A stretch of 15,198 nucleotides of DNA from a bacterium. GTDB lineage: Bacteria > Nitrospinota_A > UBA7883 > JACRGQ01. The DNA lies in contig JAKAGL010000031.1 in assembly GCA_021815535.1 (NCBI GenBank), positions 1 to 15,198 on the forward strand, given 5' to 3'. Shown piece by piece: positions 1 to 6,254 of the stretch; position 1 is the stretch's first letter, and every line of letters starts with the position of its first letter. A program made the position numbers and the translations under genes. Under the pieces are notes generated by a model. The model ran no database searches and was not told the DNA's origin. It saw only the letters and a list, made by a program, of their open reading frames with translations.

Positions 1-1
1 A

Positions 2-454
2 TTCGCGGCCCTGCTGGCGCTTTGCGCCGCCCCTGCGTCCGCCATGGAACACTGCGAGCACACCGCGGCCCATGCCTATGCCGCGGCCGGGCATGCGGCC
101 CCGCCCGAAGCGGTCGATGCGGGGCGGCGCCATCACGCAACCATGAGCGCCAAGGCCGAAACGGTCCCCCTCCACCGCGGCGACGGCGATAACGCCTGCA
201 AACACCACATAGGGGAAACATGCCAATGCAAAGCCCAGATGGCGCTCGCCTGCGGCATGGAGCGTTGCTGCATCAAGAGCGGCGGCCCCTCTTCCACCGG
301 ACTGAACGACCGTCTCCCCACCACCGATGACCTTGCCCTGAACATCCACGCCGCCCCATGCGCCGTGGATGGAACAATGGCGGTTGCCGCAGGCTACCGG
401 ATGACCGTTCCCCGCTATCTGCCGGGACCCGACCCCCGCCCCCCTTCAGCCTGA
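2..454 (+). CDS. Exported Cys/His-rich protein, 5' partial
   Basis: The frame is open to the left edge, so the true start lies outside the window. The first visible residues, FAALLALCAAPASA, look like the hydrophobic core and AxA cleavage site of a Sec signal peptide; the ATG at 44 codes for the first residue after that site and is probably not the start. The mature part (about 136 residues) carries many Cys and His: HCEH near its start, then CKHH, CQC, a single Cys, CC, and one more Cys near the end. The C-terminus is Pro-rich and unstructured-looking. Spaced Cys/His in an exported protein suggest metal binding or disulfides in the periplasm; this is inference. I do not recognise the family. 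Downstream (455-566) there is only a short direct repeat of CTGATCTCTC and a weak GC stem near a T6 run at 509-514; no clear promoter. Confidence 0.6.
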   Translation, partial: FAALLALCAAPASAMEHCEHTAAHAYAAAGHAAPPEAVDAGRRHHATMSAKAETVPLHRGDGDNACKHHIGETCQCKAQMALACGMERCCIKSGGPSSTGLNDRLPTTDDLALNIHAAPCAVDGTMAVAAGYRMTVPRYLPGPDPRPPSA

Positions 455-566
455 TCTCTCCCTGATCTCTCAACACTCCCTCCAGCCGGGCCGCGTTTAC
501 GCGCGCACTTTTTTGCCCGTGATACGGAACGGCGCGGGGGCACACTTTAGCAACTCGGGAGAACTT

Positions 567-1154
567 ATGAACTTAGCGAAAAACGAATGGGGAATCGCCC
601 CGATCGACGGATTTGACGGCCTGGAGGTGAAAGCCATCCGCCTGCCGCGCCCGCTTTCGTTCCTGCCGCCTGTTATTGAAAATAACGGGGACTGGAACGC
701 GTTTATCGGAACGGCCTACCGGACGTACCAGGATGATTTCATCGTCACCCCGCCCACCTTCATGGGAAAAAGGGTCGTGGTGGATAAAAGGCTTCTGGAC
801 GGCAAATACATGGAAGGCTTTTGGCACGTGGTGCAAAGCGATATGCGGGGCGATGGAGACCGCAAGCCCATTTATGAACGGGCCGAGCGGATCCCATGGA
901 TCAAACCGCTGATCCAAAACCATGCGGCGGAAGGGGTTGTTTACCGCCGTTGCATGGAAGGAAGGCGGGAAATACGGCATTACATCCTTGCCCCGTCGAA
1001 AAACTACGCCGTTATCCTGGGCGAGAAAAAACGCGCGATATTTTTGGTGACCGCGTTTTGCATGAACCGGTCTTTCATGCAAAGGGCCATCTTCCATCCG
1101 TCTTCCCCGAAGGAGAGAAGCCGGGAGGTCGTGGAAATGGCGCGGAACCAATAA
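567..1154 (+). CDS. Possible PBECR/RelE-fold nuclease-like protein
   Basis: A protein of 195 residues from the ATG at 567, chosen because GGGAG sits at 558-562 just upstream; an in-frame start at 513 has no such site. There is no signal peptide or membrane segment, so it is cytosolic. Visible features are FWHVVQ near the middle, then ERAERIPWIKPLI, a basic hairpin-like stretch (VVYRRCMEGRREIRHYIL), NYAVILGEKK and LVTAF near the C-terminus. From memory, a RAxRIxW...V.VL......LLTA pattern occurs in the phage-Barnase-EndoU-ColicinE5/D-RelE-like (PBECR) group of predicted RNases. If that is right, it would cut RNA as a toxin or phage-related effector. No antitoxin-like gene lies next to it: the upstream gene is exported and the downstream one is convergent. 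The coding call is firm; the family is moderately likely. Confidence 0.6.
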   Translation: MNLAKNEWGIAPIDGFDGLEVKAIRLPRPLSFLPPVIENNGDWNAFIGTAYRTYQDDFIVTPPTFMGKRVVVDKRLLDGKYMEGFWHVVQSDMRGDGDRKPIYERAERIPWIKPLIQNHAAEGVVYRRCMEGRREIRHYILAPSKNYAVILGEKKRAIFLVTAFCMNRSFMQRAIFHPSSPKERSREVVEMARNQ

Positions 1155-1159
1155 TCCGG

Positions 1160-1180
1160 GGATCCGGCAGAAACGGATCC
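1160..1180. terminator. Hairpin just after the nuclease-like gene
   Basis: GGATCCG (1160-1166) and CGGATCC (1174-1180) form a perfect 7 bp stem with a 7 nt loop, five bases after the stop codon at 1152-1154. There is no T-tract on either side, so intrinsic termination is uncertain. It could instead protect the 3' end of the mRNA. Confidence 0.35.
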
Positions 1181-1204
1181 ATCCGGCAATGACCGGAGAA
1201 GCCC

Positions 1205-1246
1205 CGGGCCGGGAGCGGGTATCAACCCTGTTCCCGGTCCGGCCCG
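1205..1246. terminator. Large imperfect hairpin at convergent gene ends
   Basis: CGGGCC (1205-1210), GGGA (1211-1214) and GGGT (1217-1220) pair with GGCCCG (1241-1246), TCCC (1232-1235) and ACCC (1225-1228), with internal bulges and a 4 nt loop ATCA. The loop overlaps the stop codon of the TVP38-like gene (1222-1224). It lies between two converging genes and may end transcription from either side, but there is no T-run on either strand. Confidence 0.3.
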
Positions 1247-1926
1247 CTTCCCCGCCGCCGTTCAATGGTCTTCTTCACCAGCATCGACGCAACGATGAAC
1301 AGAATAAGCAGGGTTATCGATACCGCAAGGCCGGCCGTCATGCGGAAACCGTGCACGGCCGATTCCCCCACCTCCGCCACCGCGTTGGCGTATACGAATG
1401 CGTGCGGCAACATTCCCAGGAACGTCCCCATAAAATAGCGCCGGTAGCTCAGATCGGTTATTCCCGCCGCGAAATTGATGCCGTTGAACGGGAAAAGCGG
1501 TATCAACCGGACAAGAAGGATGTAATAAAACCCGTTTTGCCGCACCCCTTCGTTGAAGCGGGCGTACCACGGGTTCTCCTTAAAAACCCGGCGTTGGAAA
1601 AAATCCCTGAGCAGGAAACGGGAGAACACGAAGGCGATGGTTGCGCCTCCCATCGCGCCAAGCATGTTAAGCCCGGTGCCGAGCCACTTGCCGAAGACCA
1701 GCGCCCCCAGGGTGGAAAGAAAAACCGCGGGAAACCCCGCCCCGGTAAGAAGGGCATAGCTCGCCACGAACAACAGTGGCCCCCACATGCCCAGATCCCT
1801 CACCTGCCCCGTCAATTGGCCCGGCGTCAGCCCTTCCGTACGGTATTCCCAATATAAAAGGGCGGCCGCCGACAGGAGCAGGAGGGCAAAAAAGCCTTTG
1901 AGGAGAGTGATGAAATGACGGCTCAT
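1222..1926 (-). CDS. TVP38/TMEM64 (DedA-like, SNARE-associated) membrane protein
   Basis: A 234-residue integral membrane protein of the TVP38/TMEM64 family (VTT/DedA-like domain, as in E. coli YdjX/YdjZ). There is an N-terminal membrane helix (FITLLKGFFALLLLSAAALL), then the family core: GPLLFVASYALLTGAGFPAV, a Gly-rich re-entrant-looking stretch TLGALVFGKWLGTGLNMLGA, ATIAFVFSRFLLRDFF, and the second half-site YILLVRLIPLFPFNGINFAA, followed by a final helix near residues 198-218 and a basic tail (KKTIERRRGSGPDREQG). The length is normal for the family. Such proteins are linked to lipid scrambling or transport in the inner membrane; the exact role is not fixed. The ATG at 1926 is 7 nt from the stop of the upstream YihY-like gene, so the two are probably co-transcribed and perhaps translationally coupled. 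No strong Shine-Dalgarno is seen. Confidence 0.88.
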   Translation of the reverse strand: MSRHFITLLKGFFALLLLSAAALLYWEYRTEGLTPGQLTGQVRDLGMWGPLLFVASYALLTGAGFPAVFLSTLGALVFGKWLGTGLNMLGAMGGATIAFVFSRFLLRDFFQRRVFKENPWYARFNEGVRQNGFYYILLVRLIPLFPFNGINFAAGITDLSYRRYFMGTFLGMLPHAFVYANAVAEVGESAVHGFRMTAGLAVSITLLILFIVASMLVKKTIERRRGSGPDREQG

Positions 1927-1933
1927 GACCGGG

Positions 1934-3202
1934 CTATTCCGAACCCCGTTCGTGCCGTTTCAGCCGCACCGCCATCTGGCGCAACAGCGCGGCGTTGATG
2001 GCTGGATCGAGCACGCCGATCTTGCTGAAATTTTCGCGCGTTACCTCTATCGCGCGGCACGGCAACACCGCGGTTGCCGTGGCCGACCGCGCCCCTCCCA
2101 GCAGCATGGCGACCTCGCCGAAAAACTCTTTCGCGCCCACCCGCCGCGGCGGCCCGTCTGGCTGACTGATCTCCACTTCGCCCTCAATAACATAAAACAT
2201 GCTGTTTCCACGCTCCCCTTCGCGGCAGATGACATCCCCCTCGGCGAAGGATTGAATGAACGTCCGCAACAGTTTTTCCCGCCGCCGGAAACGGGCGGAG
2301 GAGGCGAATAATTCTTTCAGCAACAAGGCATCCTTCATGCCGAGGGCGGCCATCAGCTCGGCCCCGAACAGTATCACGATAAACGAAACATAGACCCACA
2401 TGATAACCACAAAAACCGCCTTGAGCGAGCCAAAAGCCACGCCGTAGGCGGGATTGACGGTGATGAAGACCGAGAATATCCCCTTCATGGCGACCCACGC
2501 GACGGCGGTAACAAAGGTGCCGATGGCGAGGTGGCGCGCGGGGATGCGGGGGGAAAAGAGAAAATAGAAGATGGCAAGAAAAACGAGAATGACCAGGAAC
2601 GGGCCGATGGCGTAACTGATGCGGTACGGCGATGGCACACTGTTCAGGAACCGGGCCTGCACCACCGAGTAACCGATGTTGCTGACCGTGAGCGCCACAA
2701 ACAGCGCCAGGATAATGGCCACGGCCGCCGCATCAAACAACAGGCCGCGGAGAATGGAAATGCGCCGCTCCACACGGAAGATCTCCTTGAATGCGGCGCG
2801 CAAGCCACCGGTGAGCGGCGTGGCGGCCCAGAACACCGCGATGAGGCCGAACACCCCCCACCTCTTGGCGCTGTGAGACAGCGAGTGCACTTCCCTGATA
2901 ATGACCTTGCTGAACTCCGGAAAGATCTGGCGGGTGAGGGCGTCGATCCCGATCATGGCCTCGTGCGAACCGATGATGTAGTTGCCAAGCATCAGCACAG
3001 CCAGCAACAACAGCGGGATCATCGCGAAAAAGCCGTAATAGGCGAGCGCGGCGGCGGTTTCGAACTGGTTATTGCGGACGAACGACCGCCCCGCTTCCAG
3101 TATCAGGAACAAGCCGGTGCGCACGGCGCGTACCCCCCGCGCGCCAACCGATTCCGGAAAATTGCCATTGTGCATCATAGGATGCATGGAGAATATCACC
3201 AT
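1934..3202 (-). CDS. YihY/BrkB-family membrane protein fused to a cNMP-binding domain
   Basis: A protein of 422 residues in two parts. Residues about 30-300 match the YihY/virulence factor BrkB family: FETAAALAYYGFFAMIPLLL is the typical N-terminal signature, followed by WAATPLTGGLRAAFKEIFRV, hydrophobic helices around 155-220, an FGSLKAVFVVIMWVY stretch and FGAELMAA near the end. Residues about 310-418 form a CRP-like cyclic-nucleotide-binding domain: EGDVICREGERGNSMFYVIE, then the phosphate-binding cassette FGEVAMLLGGARSATATAV (Gly362, Glu363, Arg372) with its key Glu and Arg intact. The usual bacterial YihY is about 290 residues and lacks this domain. The soluble domain should face the cytosol and could sense cAMP, cGMP or a related ligand; there is no helix-turn-helix after it. 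Several in-frame ATGs lie close together (3202, 3187, 3178, 3175) without a clear Shine-Dalgarno, so the start is uncertain by about 10 residues. It probably forms an operon with the TVP38-like gene. Confidence 0.88.
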   Translation of the reverse strand: MVIFSMHPMMHNGNFPESVGARGVRAVRTGLFLILEAGRSFVRNNQFETAAALAYYGFFAMIPLLLLAVLMLGNYIIGSHEAMIGIDALTRQIFPEFSKVIIREVHSLSHSAKRWGVFGLIAVFWAATPLTGGLRAAFKEIFRVERRISILRGLLFDAAAVAIILALFVALTVSNIGYSVVQARFLNSVPSPYRISYAIGPFLVILVFLAIFYFLFSPRIPARHLAIGTFVTAVAWVAMKGIFSVFITVNPAYGVAFGSLKAVFVVIMWVYVSFIVILFGAELMAALGMKDALLLKELFASSARFRRREKLLRTFIQSFAEGDVICREGERGNSMFYVIEGEVEISQPDGPPRRVGAKEFFGEVAMLLGGARSATATAVLPCRAIEVTRENFSKIGVLDPAINAALLRQMAVRLKRHERGSE

Positions 3203-3278
3203 ACCCCGGAAGAAAGGAATAAAGAGCCTTCATGCGGGCCATCCGGGCACACAACTCCCCTTTCGCCACCGGCGCGGG

Positions 3279-3303
3279 AAAAAAGCCGTCAGGCGGTTGC
3301 GGC
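3279..3303 (-). terminator. Possible intrinsic terminator after the small acidic gene
   Basis: On the minus strand, GCCG, an 11 nt loop and CGGC are followed directly by six T residues (3284-3279), two bases past the stop codon of the 84-residue protein. The stem is short, so it may be weak and allow read-through into the YihY-like gene 77 nt further on. Confidence 0.4.
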
Positions 3304-3305
3304 CC

Positions 3306-3560
3306 TCACATGGCGTATCCCTGTTTTACGATCCACTCTGTCGATTCCGCTTCAAGGTCGTCAGCCACCTCTTTTATCAGCGGCGGCGGAAACTTTTCGC
3401 CAAAGGCGGTGTTAAGCACGTCATCGACGTTGTAGGGGCCGCCACACACATACTGATAACCATGTTCGGCGCTCATCGCCGGATCGCATTCATCCGGGGC
3501 GGCAAAGTTTTCGTGGAACCAAACCCACATTTCCTCTTTGCGGGAATCACCATACTTCAT
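3306..3560 (-). CDS. Small acidic protein with a YxCGGPYN motif
   Basis: An 84-residue cytosolic protein. The ATG at 3560 is preferred over a GTG at 3569 because AAGAAGG lies about 8 nt upstream of the ATG and overlaps the GTG. The sequence is acidic, with WVWFHENFAAPDECDPAM, the strand-like GYQYVCGGPYNVDDVLNTAF, then a likely helix PPLIKEVADDLEAESTEW. I recall the GGPY[D/N]A...LxxxF...I..V..DLE...W pattern from uncharacterised bacterial proteins, both small stand-alone ones and N-termini of larger ones, but I cannot name a family or function. A good promoter (TTGACA, 17 nt, AAGAAT) lies upstream with a GC hairpin in the leader, and a terminator-like hairpin lies downstream, so it may be its own transcription unit. 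Its presence as a real gene is well supported by start signals and amino acid composition. Confidence 0.75.
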   Translation of the reverse strand: MKYGDSRKEEMWVWFHENFAAPDECDPAMSAEHGYQYVCGGPYNVDDVLNTAFGEKFPPPLIKEVADDLEAESTEWIVKQGYAM

Positions 3561-3584
3561 ACAACTCACCTTCTTCCTGAAGCA

Positions 3585-3606
3585 GGGCGGCAGAACGGCG
3601 CCGCCC
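3585..3606 (-). promoter_or_regulatory. GC hairpin in the leader of the small acidic gene
   Basis: GGGCGGC (3585-3591) and GCCGCCC (3600-3606) form a perfect 7 bp stem with an 8 nt loop. It lies between the predicted promoter (3626-3654) and the ribosome binding site of the minus-strand gene starting at 3560. No T-run follows, so a role in mRNA stability or translation is as likely as termination. Confidence 0.35.
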
Positions 3607-3625
3607 TCTTCAACTCCATGCCTTT

Positions 3626-3654
3626 ATTCTTTTACCCTTCGCCCCGCATGTCAA
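3626..3654 (-). promoter_or_regulatory. Sigma-70-type promoter for the small acidic gene
   Basis: Minus strand: a perfect -35 box TTGACA (3654-3649), a 17 nt spacer, and AAGAAT (3631-3626), which matches 4 of 6 of TATAAT. Transcription would start near 3619, giving a leader of about 60 nt to the ATG at 3560. Prediction by pattern only. Confidence 0.5.
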
Positions 3655-3717
3655 CGTACCGGGGTGCAAAAGCAACCTTCTACCGGAATGCGGGAGGGGA
3701 TCCGATAACAGATTTAA

Positions 3718-3747
3718 TTGCGAAATTGCCGGAAAATTGGGTAAAAT
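3718..3747 (+). promoter_or_regulatory. Possible sigma-70-type promoter for the two-module exported protein
   Basis: Plus strand: TTGCGA (3718-3723), an 18 nt spacer, and TAAAAT (3742-3747). The surrounding 40 bases are unusually A+T-rich for this window and lie about 25 bases before the ribosome binding site at 3771-3780. The -35 box matches only 4 of 6, so confidence is modest. Confidence 0.4.
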
Positions 3748-3770
3748 TGGGCGCTGGTTAACGGGAATAA

Positions 3771-3780
3771 AGGGGGTAGG
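3771..3780 (+). promoter_or_regulatory. Shine-Dalgarno that points to an ATT start
   Basis: AGGGGGTAGG ends at 3780, five bases before ATT at 3786. An in-frame TAG lies inside it (3777-3779), so translation of this frame must start downstream of that point. The first ATG (3807) is 26 bases away and has no site of its own. Confidence 0.55.
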
Positions 3781-3785
3781 TCATC

Positions 3786-4580
3786 ATTAAGAAAATCGCC
3801 TTTTTCATGCTTTTGGGGCTGTTGTTGTGCCCCGCGCCGAAGGCAAACGCATACGAAGTCGAAGGCTACCCCGGATCGATCTGGGGGGGATTGACCTACG
3901 ATGACGACAGGCTGAACGGGGCAAACTCGTCGGCCATGGGATTTGTCAACCAGGGAATACAGTGGCTGACGCTCCCCACCGACGCCCGCCTCGTCACCTA
4001 TGCCGAATTCCGCCGCCGCACGCGGACCTATAAGCCGGAATACTTCGATACCGGCGGTCCGGCCGTCGGCGTGGAACTTCGTTGGGATTACGTCACGGTG
4101 GGCGCGGACTACTACTGGGAACGCCACGTCTTCGATCCCATCGTCGGCTCAGATTCCAACCGCATCCAGTACTACGCCACGCTGTACTACACGTGGGAGA
4201 TCCCCAACAAATTAACGTGGGCCGAAGGGCTTCCCGGCACCGTTTGGGCGCAGGCGACCGCCGACAACGACAATTACAGCGGCAACAGCATGATGGGGTT
4301 CGTAAACCAGGGCATTCAGTGGTTCTCTCTTCCCGGCAACATCCCTTTCATCACCTATGTGGAATACCGTTACCGTACCCGCAATATAAATCGCGGCTAC
4401 TACGACACCAAAGGACCCGCGGCGGGATTGGAATTCAGGAAATCCTACTTTACGTTTGGGGTCGACCATTATTGGCTTGAGGAATTTGACGGCCCGCAGT
4501 CAAATCCGGTGTGGATATCGAACAGCCACTGGCAGGTCTATCTGACGTTCTATATGTCATGGGATCTGAAACGGAAATAG
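3786..4580 (+). CDS. Exported protein of two tandem beta-rich modules, probable outer-membrane barrel
   Basis: The preferred start is ATT at 3786, which gives 264 residues; the first ATG (3807) gives 257. From ATT the protein opens with MKKIAFF, a Leu-rich core and a PKANA cleavage site, a complete Sec signal peptide of 22 residues; from the ATG the basic n-region is lost. The mature chain has two copies of one module (about residues 30-139 and 151-262) sharing GFVNQGIQW exactly, plus GSIW/GTVW, TYAEFRRRTR/TYVEYRYRTR, YFDTGGPA/YYDTKGPA and DYYWE/DHYWL. Each module shows about six amphipathic, aromatic-rich strands with acidic turns, and both end in YYTWEI or FYMSWDL. That fits a roughly 12-strand outer-membrane barrel or a two-lobed beta protein; this is inference. 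I do not recognise the family. It converges on bcsG, so it is near the cellulose cluster but transcribed separately. Confidence 0.75.
   Translation: MKKIAFFMLLGLLLCPAPKANAYEVEGYPGSIWGGLTYDDDRLNGANSSAMGFVNQGIQWLTLPTDARLVTYAEFRRRTRTYKPEYFDTGGPAVGVELRWDYVTVGADYYWERHVFDPIVGSDSNRIQYYATLYYTWEIPNKLTWAEGLPGTVWAQATADNDNYSGNSMMGFVNQGIQWFSLPGNIPFITYVEYRYRTRNINRGYYDTKGPAAGLEFRKSYFTFGVDHYWLEEFDGPQSNPVWISNSHWQVYLTFYMSWDLKRK
3873..4571 (+). repeat. Tandem duplication within the exported beta-rich protein
   Basis: Two diverged copies of a module of about 330 bases, roughly 3873-4202 and 4236-4571. The best-kept block, coding MGFVNQGIQW, begins at 3936 in copy 1 and 4293 in copy 2, an offset of 357 bases (119 codons). 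Most third positions differ, so this is an old duplication kept by selection on the protein. Confidence 0.8.
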
Positions 4581-4677
4581 CGCGTTACCCGCCATATTTC
4601 CGGCCGGACATTCAATGACGGAATATCGGCATTGATCCCCCAGAACCGCGCGGCGCGGCGTGAAGCCGAAAGTCCCG

Positions 4678-6207
4678 TTACTCGACTTCGCTTTTCTGAA
4701 GCTCGACCCAGTTGGTGTCTTTGGCAAGCAGATAATATTTCTGCCCGCTTCTTATCACTTTGGCGTCCTGGTTTTCCGCCACATGCTCGGTTGCGGGAAG
4801 TTCATCCAGCATCCGCCGCGGGATCATGCCATCGGCATTGAAAGGGTTTCTCTTGAGAAAGAACGACAGCTGGTAGGCGACGGCCAAATAGCTCGTCGGC
4901 TTGTCTATGATGGTTTGGTGCAACGGGCGCCCGTTGAACCCTTCACCGATCAGCTTGATCCCCACGGGGACATTGGTAATGCCCGGCAACGGGATGTCGC
5001 GCAGGCCCGGAGCCTGGGTGGTGCTCCCGCTCAGGGCGAGGCCGTGCTCCGGCACGAATACCACCACGACGTTCCTGCCGCTTTTTTCCAGAAGCGCGAA
5101 GAATTTGCCCAGATCGTCGAACAGCTTTGAAGTAAACTCATAATCGAGCGCCTTCCGGTCCTTCTTGAACCAGGCGCGGTCGGTCGCCCAATGCGACCCG
5201 TCATGGAGGCTGACCGTATTGTAATAAAGCACGGCGGGCCGGTCCGATTTGAGCCGCTCGTTCCACCACTGATCGAGCACGCCGTAATCGTCATGCACGG
5301 GACTGTCGTCGAACATCCTCTGATTGGCGGGAACCGCGCTGATATCCATCGGCGGCGTGGCGAGGCGGCCGTACCGCACCATCTCCTTGGCAAAATCCCC
5401 GTACACGCCGTTATGATTCAGCGCAACCCACGGTTTATACCCTATCCGCTCTAAAGCATTGACCGTATAGCATTCTTTGGGCATTTCGTTGTAGATGGCG
5501 CTGTGCGGCTCTTGCCCGCAATTCGATTTCAGCATACGGATCATGGCGGGGCCGCTGTAGGTGGTGACCGAGTCAAAATCCCGGTACAGATACTGGAACT
5601 GTTTCAGGAACGGGTGGTTTTCCAAACCGACCTGCTTGAGGTCGTCCCACGAAAGCGAGCAGACATGCAGGAACACGATATCGAAGTTTATTTGGCCTGC
5701 GGGCTTTTGCATTTCAACAATGCGGGTAGACTCGCTTTCGTAAAAGCCGTCGACGCTCGCATTCATTTCCCTTGAGTCGGGCGCCGTCATCATGTTGAGT
5801 GGAACAAGAACCATCATGGTAACCACGGCAACGGGAACCAGTTTTACAAAGCGGTTGACAATGTAACAGGCCAGAAACAGTCCGGCCGCCCAGCCCGCCA
5901 TCCGGTCGTTGTAGTAACGGGATACAAAGTTGAGGATGTACTCCTTCTGGGGCAAGCCCTGCTGCTTGACCAACGCGATGGCATCCATGAGGGGCGGAAG
6001 CCATGAATCGCGCCAGAGCAGGAGTACCGCCAAGGCGGTTATCAACAACGCATATGTCCAACGCACGGGGGCGTGTTTATGCAGCCATTTGGGAAGCGGG
6101 ATGAGCAGAAACAAAGCGAAGGCGATATTCCAGGGGATATCGAGCCGGAGCACCCCCTGAAAGTTCAGGATGATCTTTGCCACGAAATAGAAACCCCAGA
6201 TCAGCAT
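4678..6207 (-). CDS. bcsG: Cellulose phosphoethanolamine transferase BcsG
   Basis: A 509-residue inner-membrane enzyme that moves phosphoethanolamine from phosphatidylethanolamine to cellulose in the periplasm. The N-terminal part has several membrane helices (about 5-35, 50-66, 104-120, 123-140); residues from about 175 on form an alkaline-phosphatase-type domain. Key residues of E. coli BcsG are present: Cys183 in HVCSLSW (E. coli Cys243), nucleophile Ser218 in TTYSGPAMIRML (Ser278), the Cys230/Cys246 pair (Cys290/Cys306, same spacing from the nucleophile), His335 in SLHDGSHW, and Glu387-His388 in VPEHG (Glu442-His443). It lacks the first 20 or so residues and part of the linker of the E. 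coli protein; an in-frame stop lies just before the ATG at 6207, so this start is firm. The Shine-Dalgarno is poor. It follows the adenylate cyclase gene by 47 nt and is probably co-transcribed with it. Confidence 0.96.
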   Translation of the reverse strand: MLIWGFYFVAKIILNFQGVLRLDIPWNIAFALFLLIPLPKWLHKHAPVRWTYALLITALAVLLLWRDSWLPPLMDAIALVKQQGLPQKEYILNFVSRYYNDRMAGWAAGLFLACYIVNRFVKLVPVAVVTMMVLVPLNMMTAPDSREMNASVDGFYESESTRIVEMQKPAGQINFDIVFLHVCSLSWDDLKQVGLENHPFLKQFQYLYRDFDSVTTYSGPAMIRMLKSNCGQEPHSAIYNEMPKECYTVNALERIGYKPWVALNHNGVYGDFAKEMVRYGRLATPPMDISAVPANQRMFDDSPVHDDYGVLDQWWNERLKSDRPAVLYYNTVSLHDGSHWATDRAWFKKDRKALDYEFTSKLFDDLGKFFALLEKSGRNVVVVFVPEHGLALSGSTTQAPGLRDIPLPGITNVPVGIKLIGEGFNGRPLHQTIIDKPTSYLAVAYQLSFFLKRNPFNADGMIPRRMLDELPATEHVAENQDAKVIRSGQKYYLLAKDTNWVELQKSEVE

Positions 6208-6254
6208 TTTTTGGTTACTTTAAAACTTTGACCGGGAAGCACAACTTCCGGCCG

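Noticed and set aside
573..1265. 230-codon minus-strand frame opposite the nuclease-like gene
   Set aside because: The plus-strand frame has a ribosome binding site and recognisable motifs; the minus frame is a shadow and would run into the TVP38-like gene.
1440..1470. tRNA-like start (GGTAGCTCAGATCGGTTA)
   Set aside because: It looks like a tRNA D-arm but lies inside the TVP38-like coding sequence, and no anticodon arm, T-arm (GGTTCGA) or acceptor pairing follows at the right spacing.
1189..1857. 222-codon plus-strand frame opposite the TVP38-like gene
   Set aside because: Antisense to a clear membrane protein; the translation is highly charged and without pattern.
2531..3761. Two long plus-strand frames (294 and 229 codons) over the YihY-like and small acidic genes
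   Set aside because: Both are antisense to genes with clear family or start-site support; their products are low in hydrophobic pattern and show no domains.
4581..4677. Terminator between the two-module gene and bcsG
   Set aside because: Only a 5 bp stem (TTCCG/CGGAA) with a 16 nt loop and no T-run; too weak to list.
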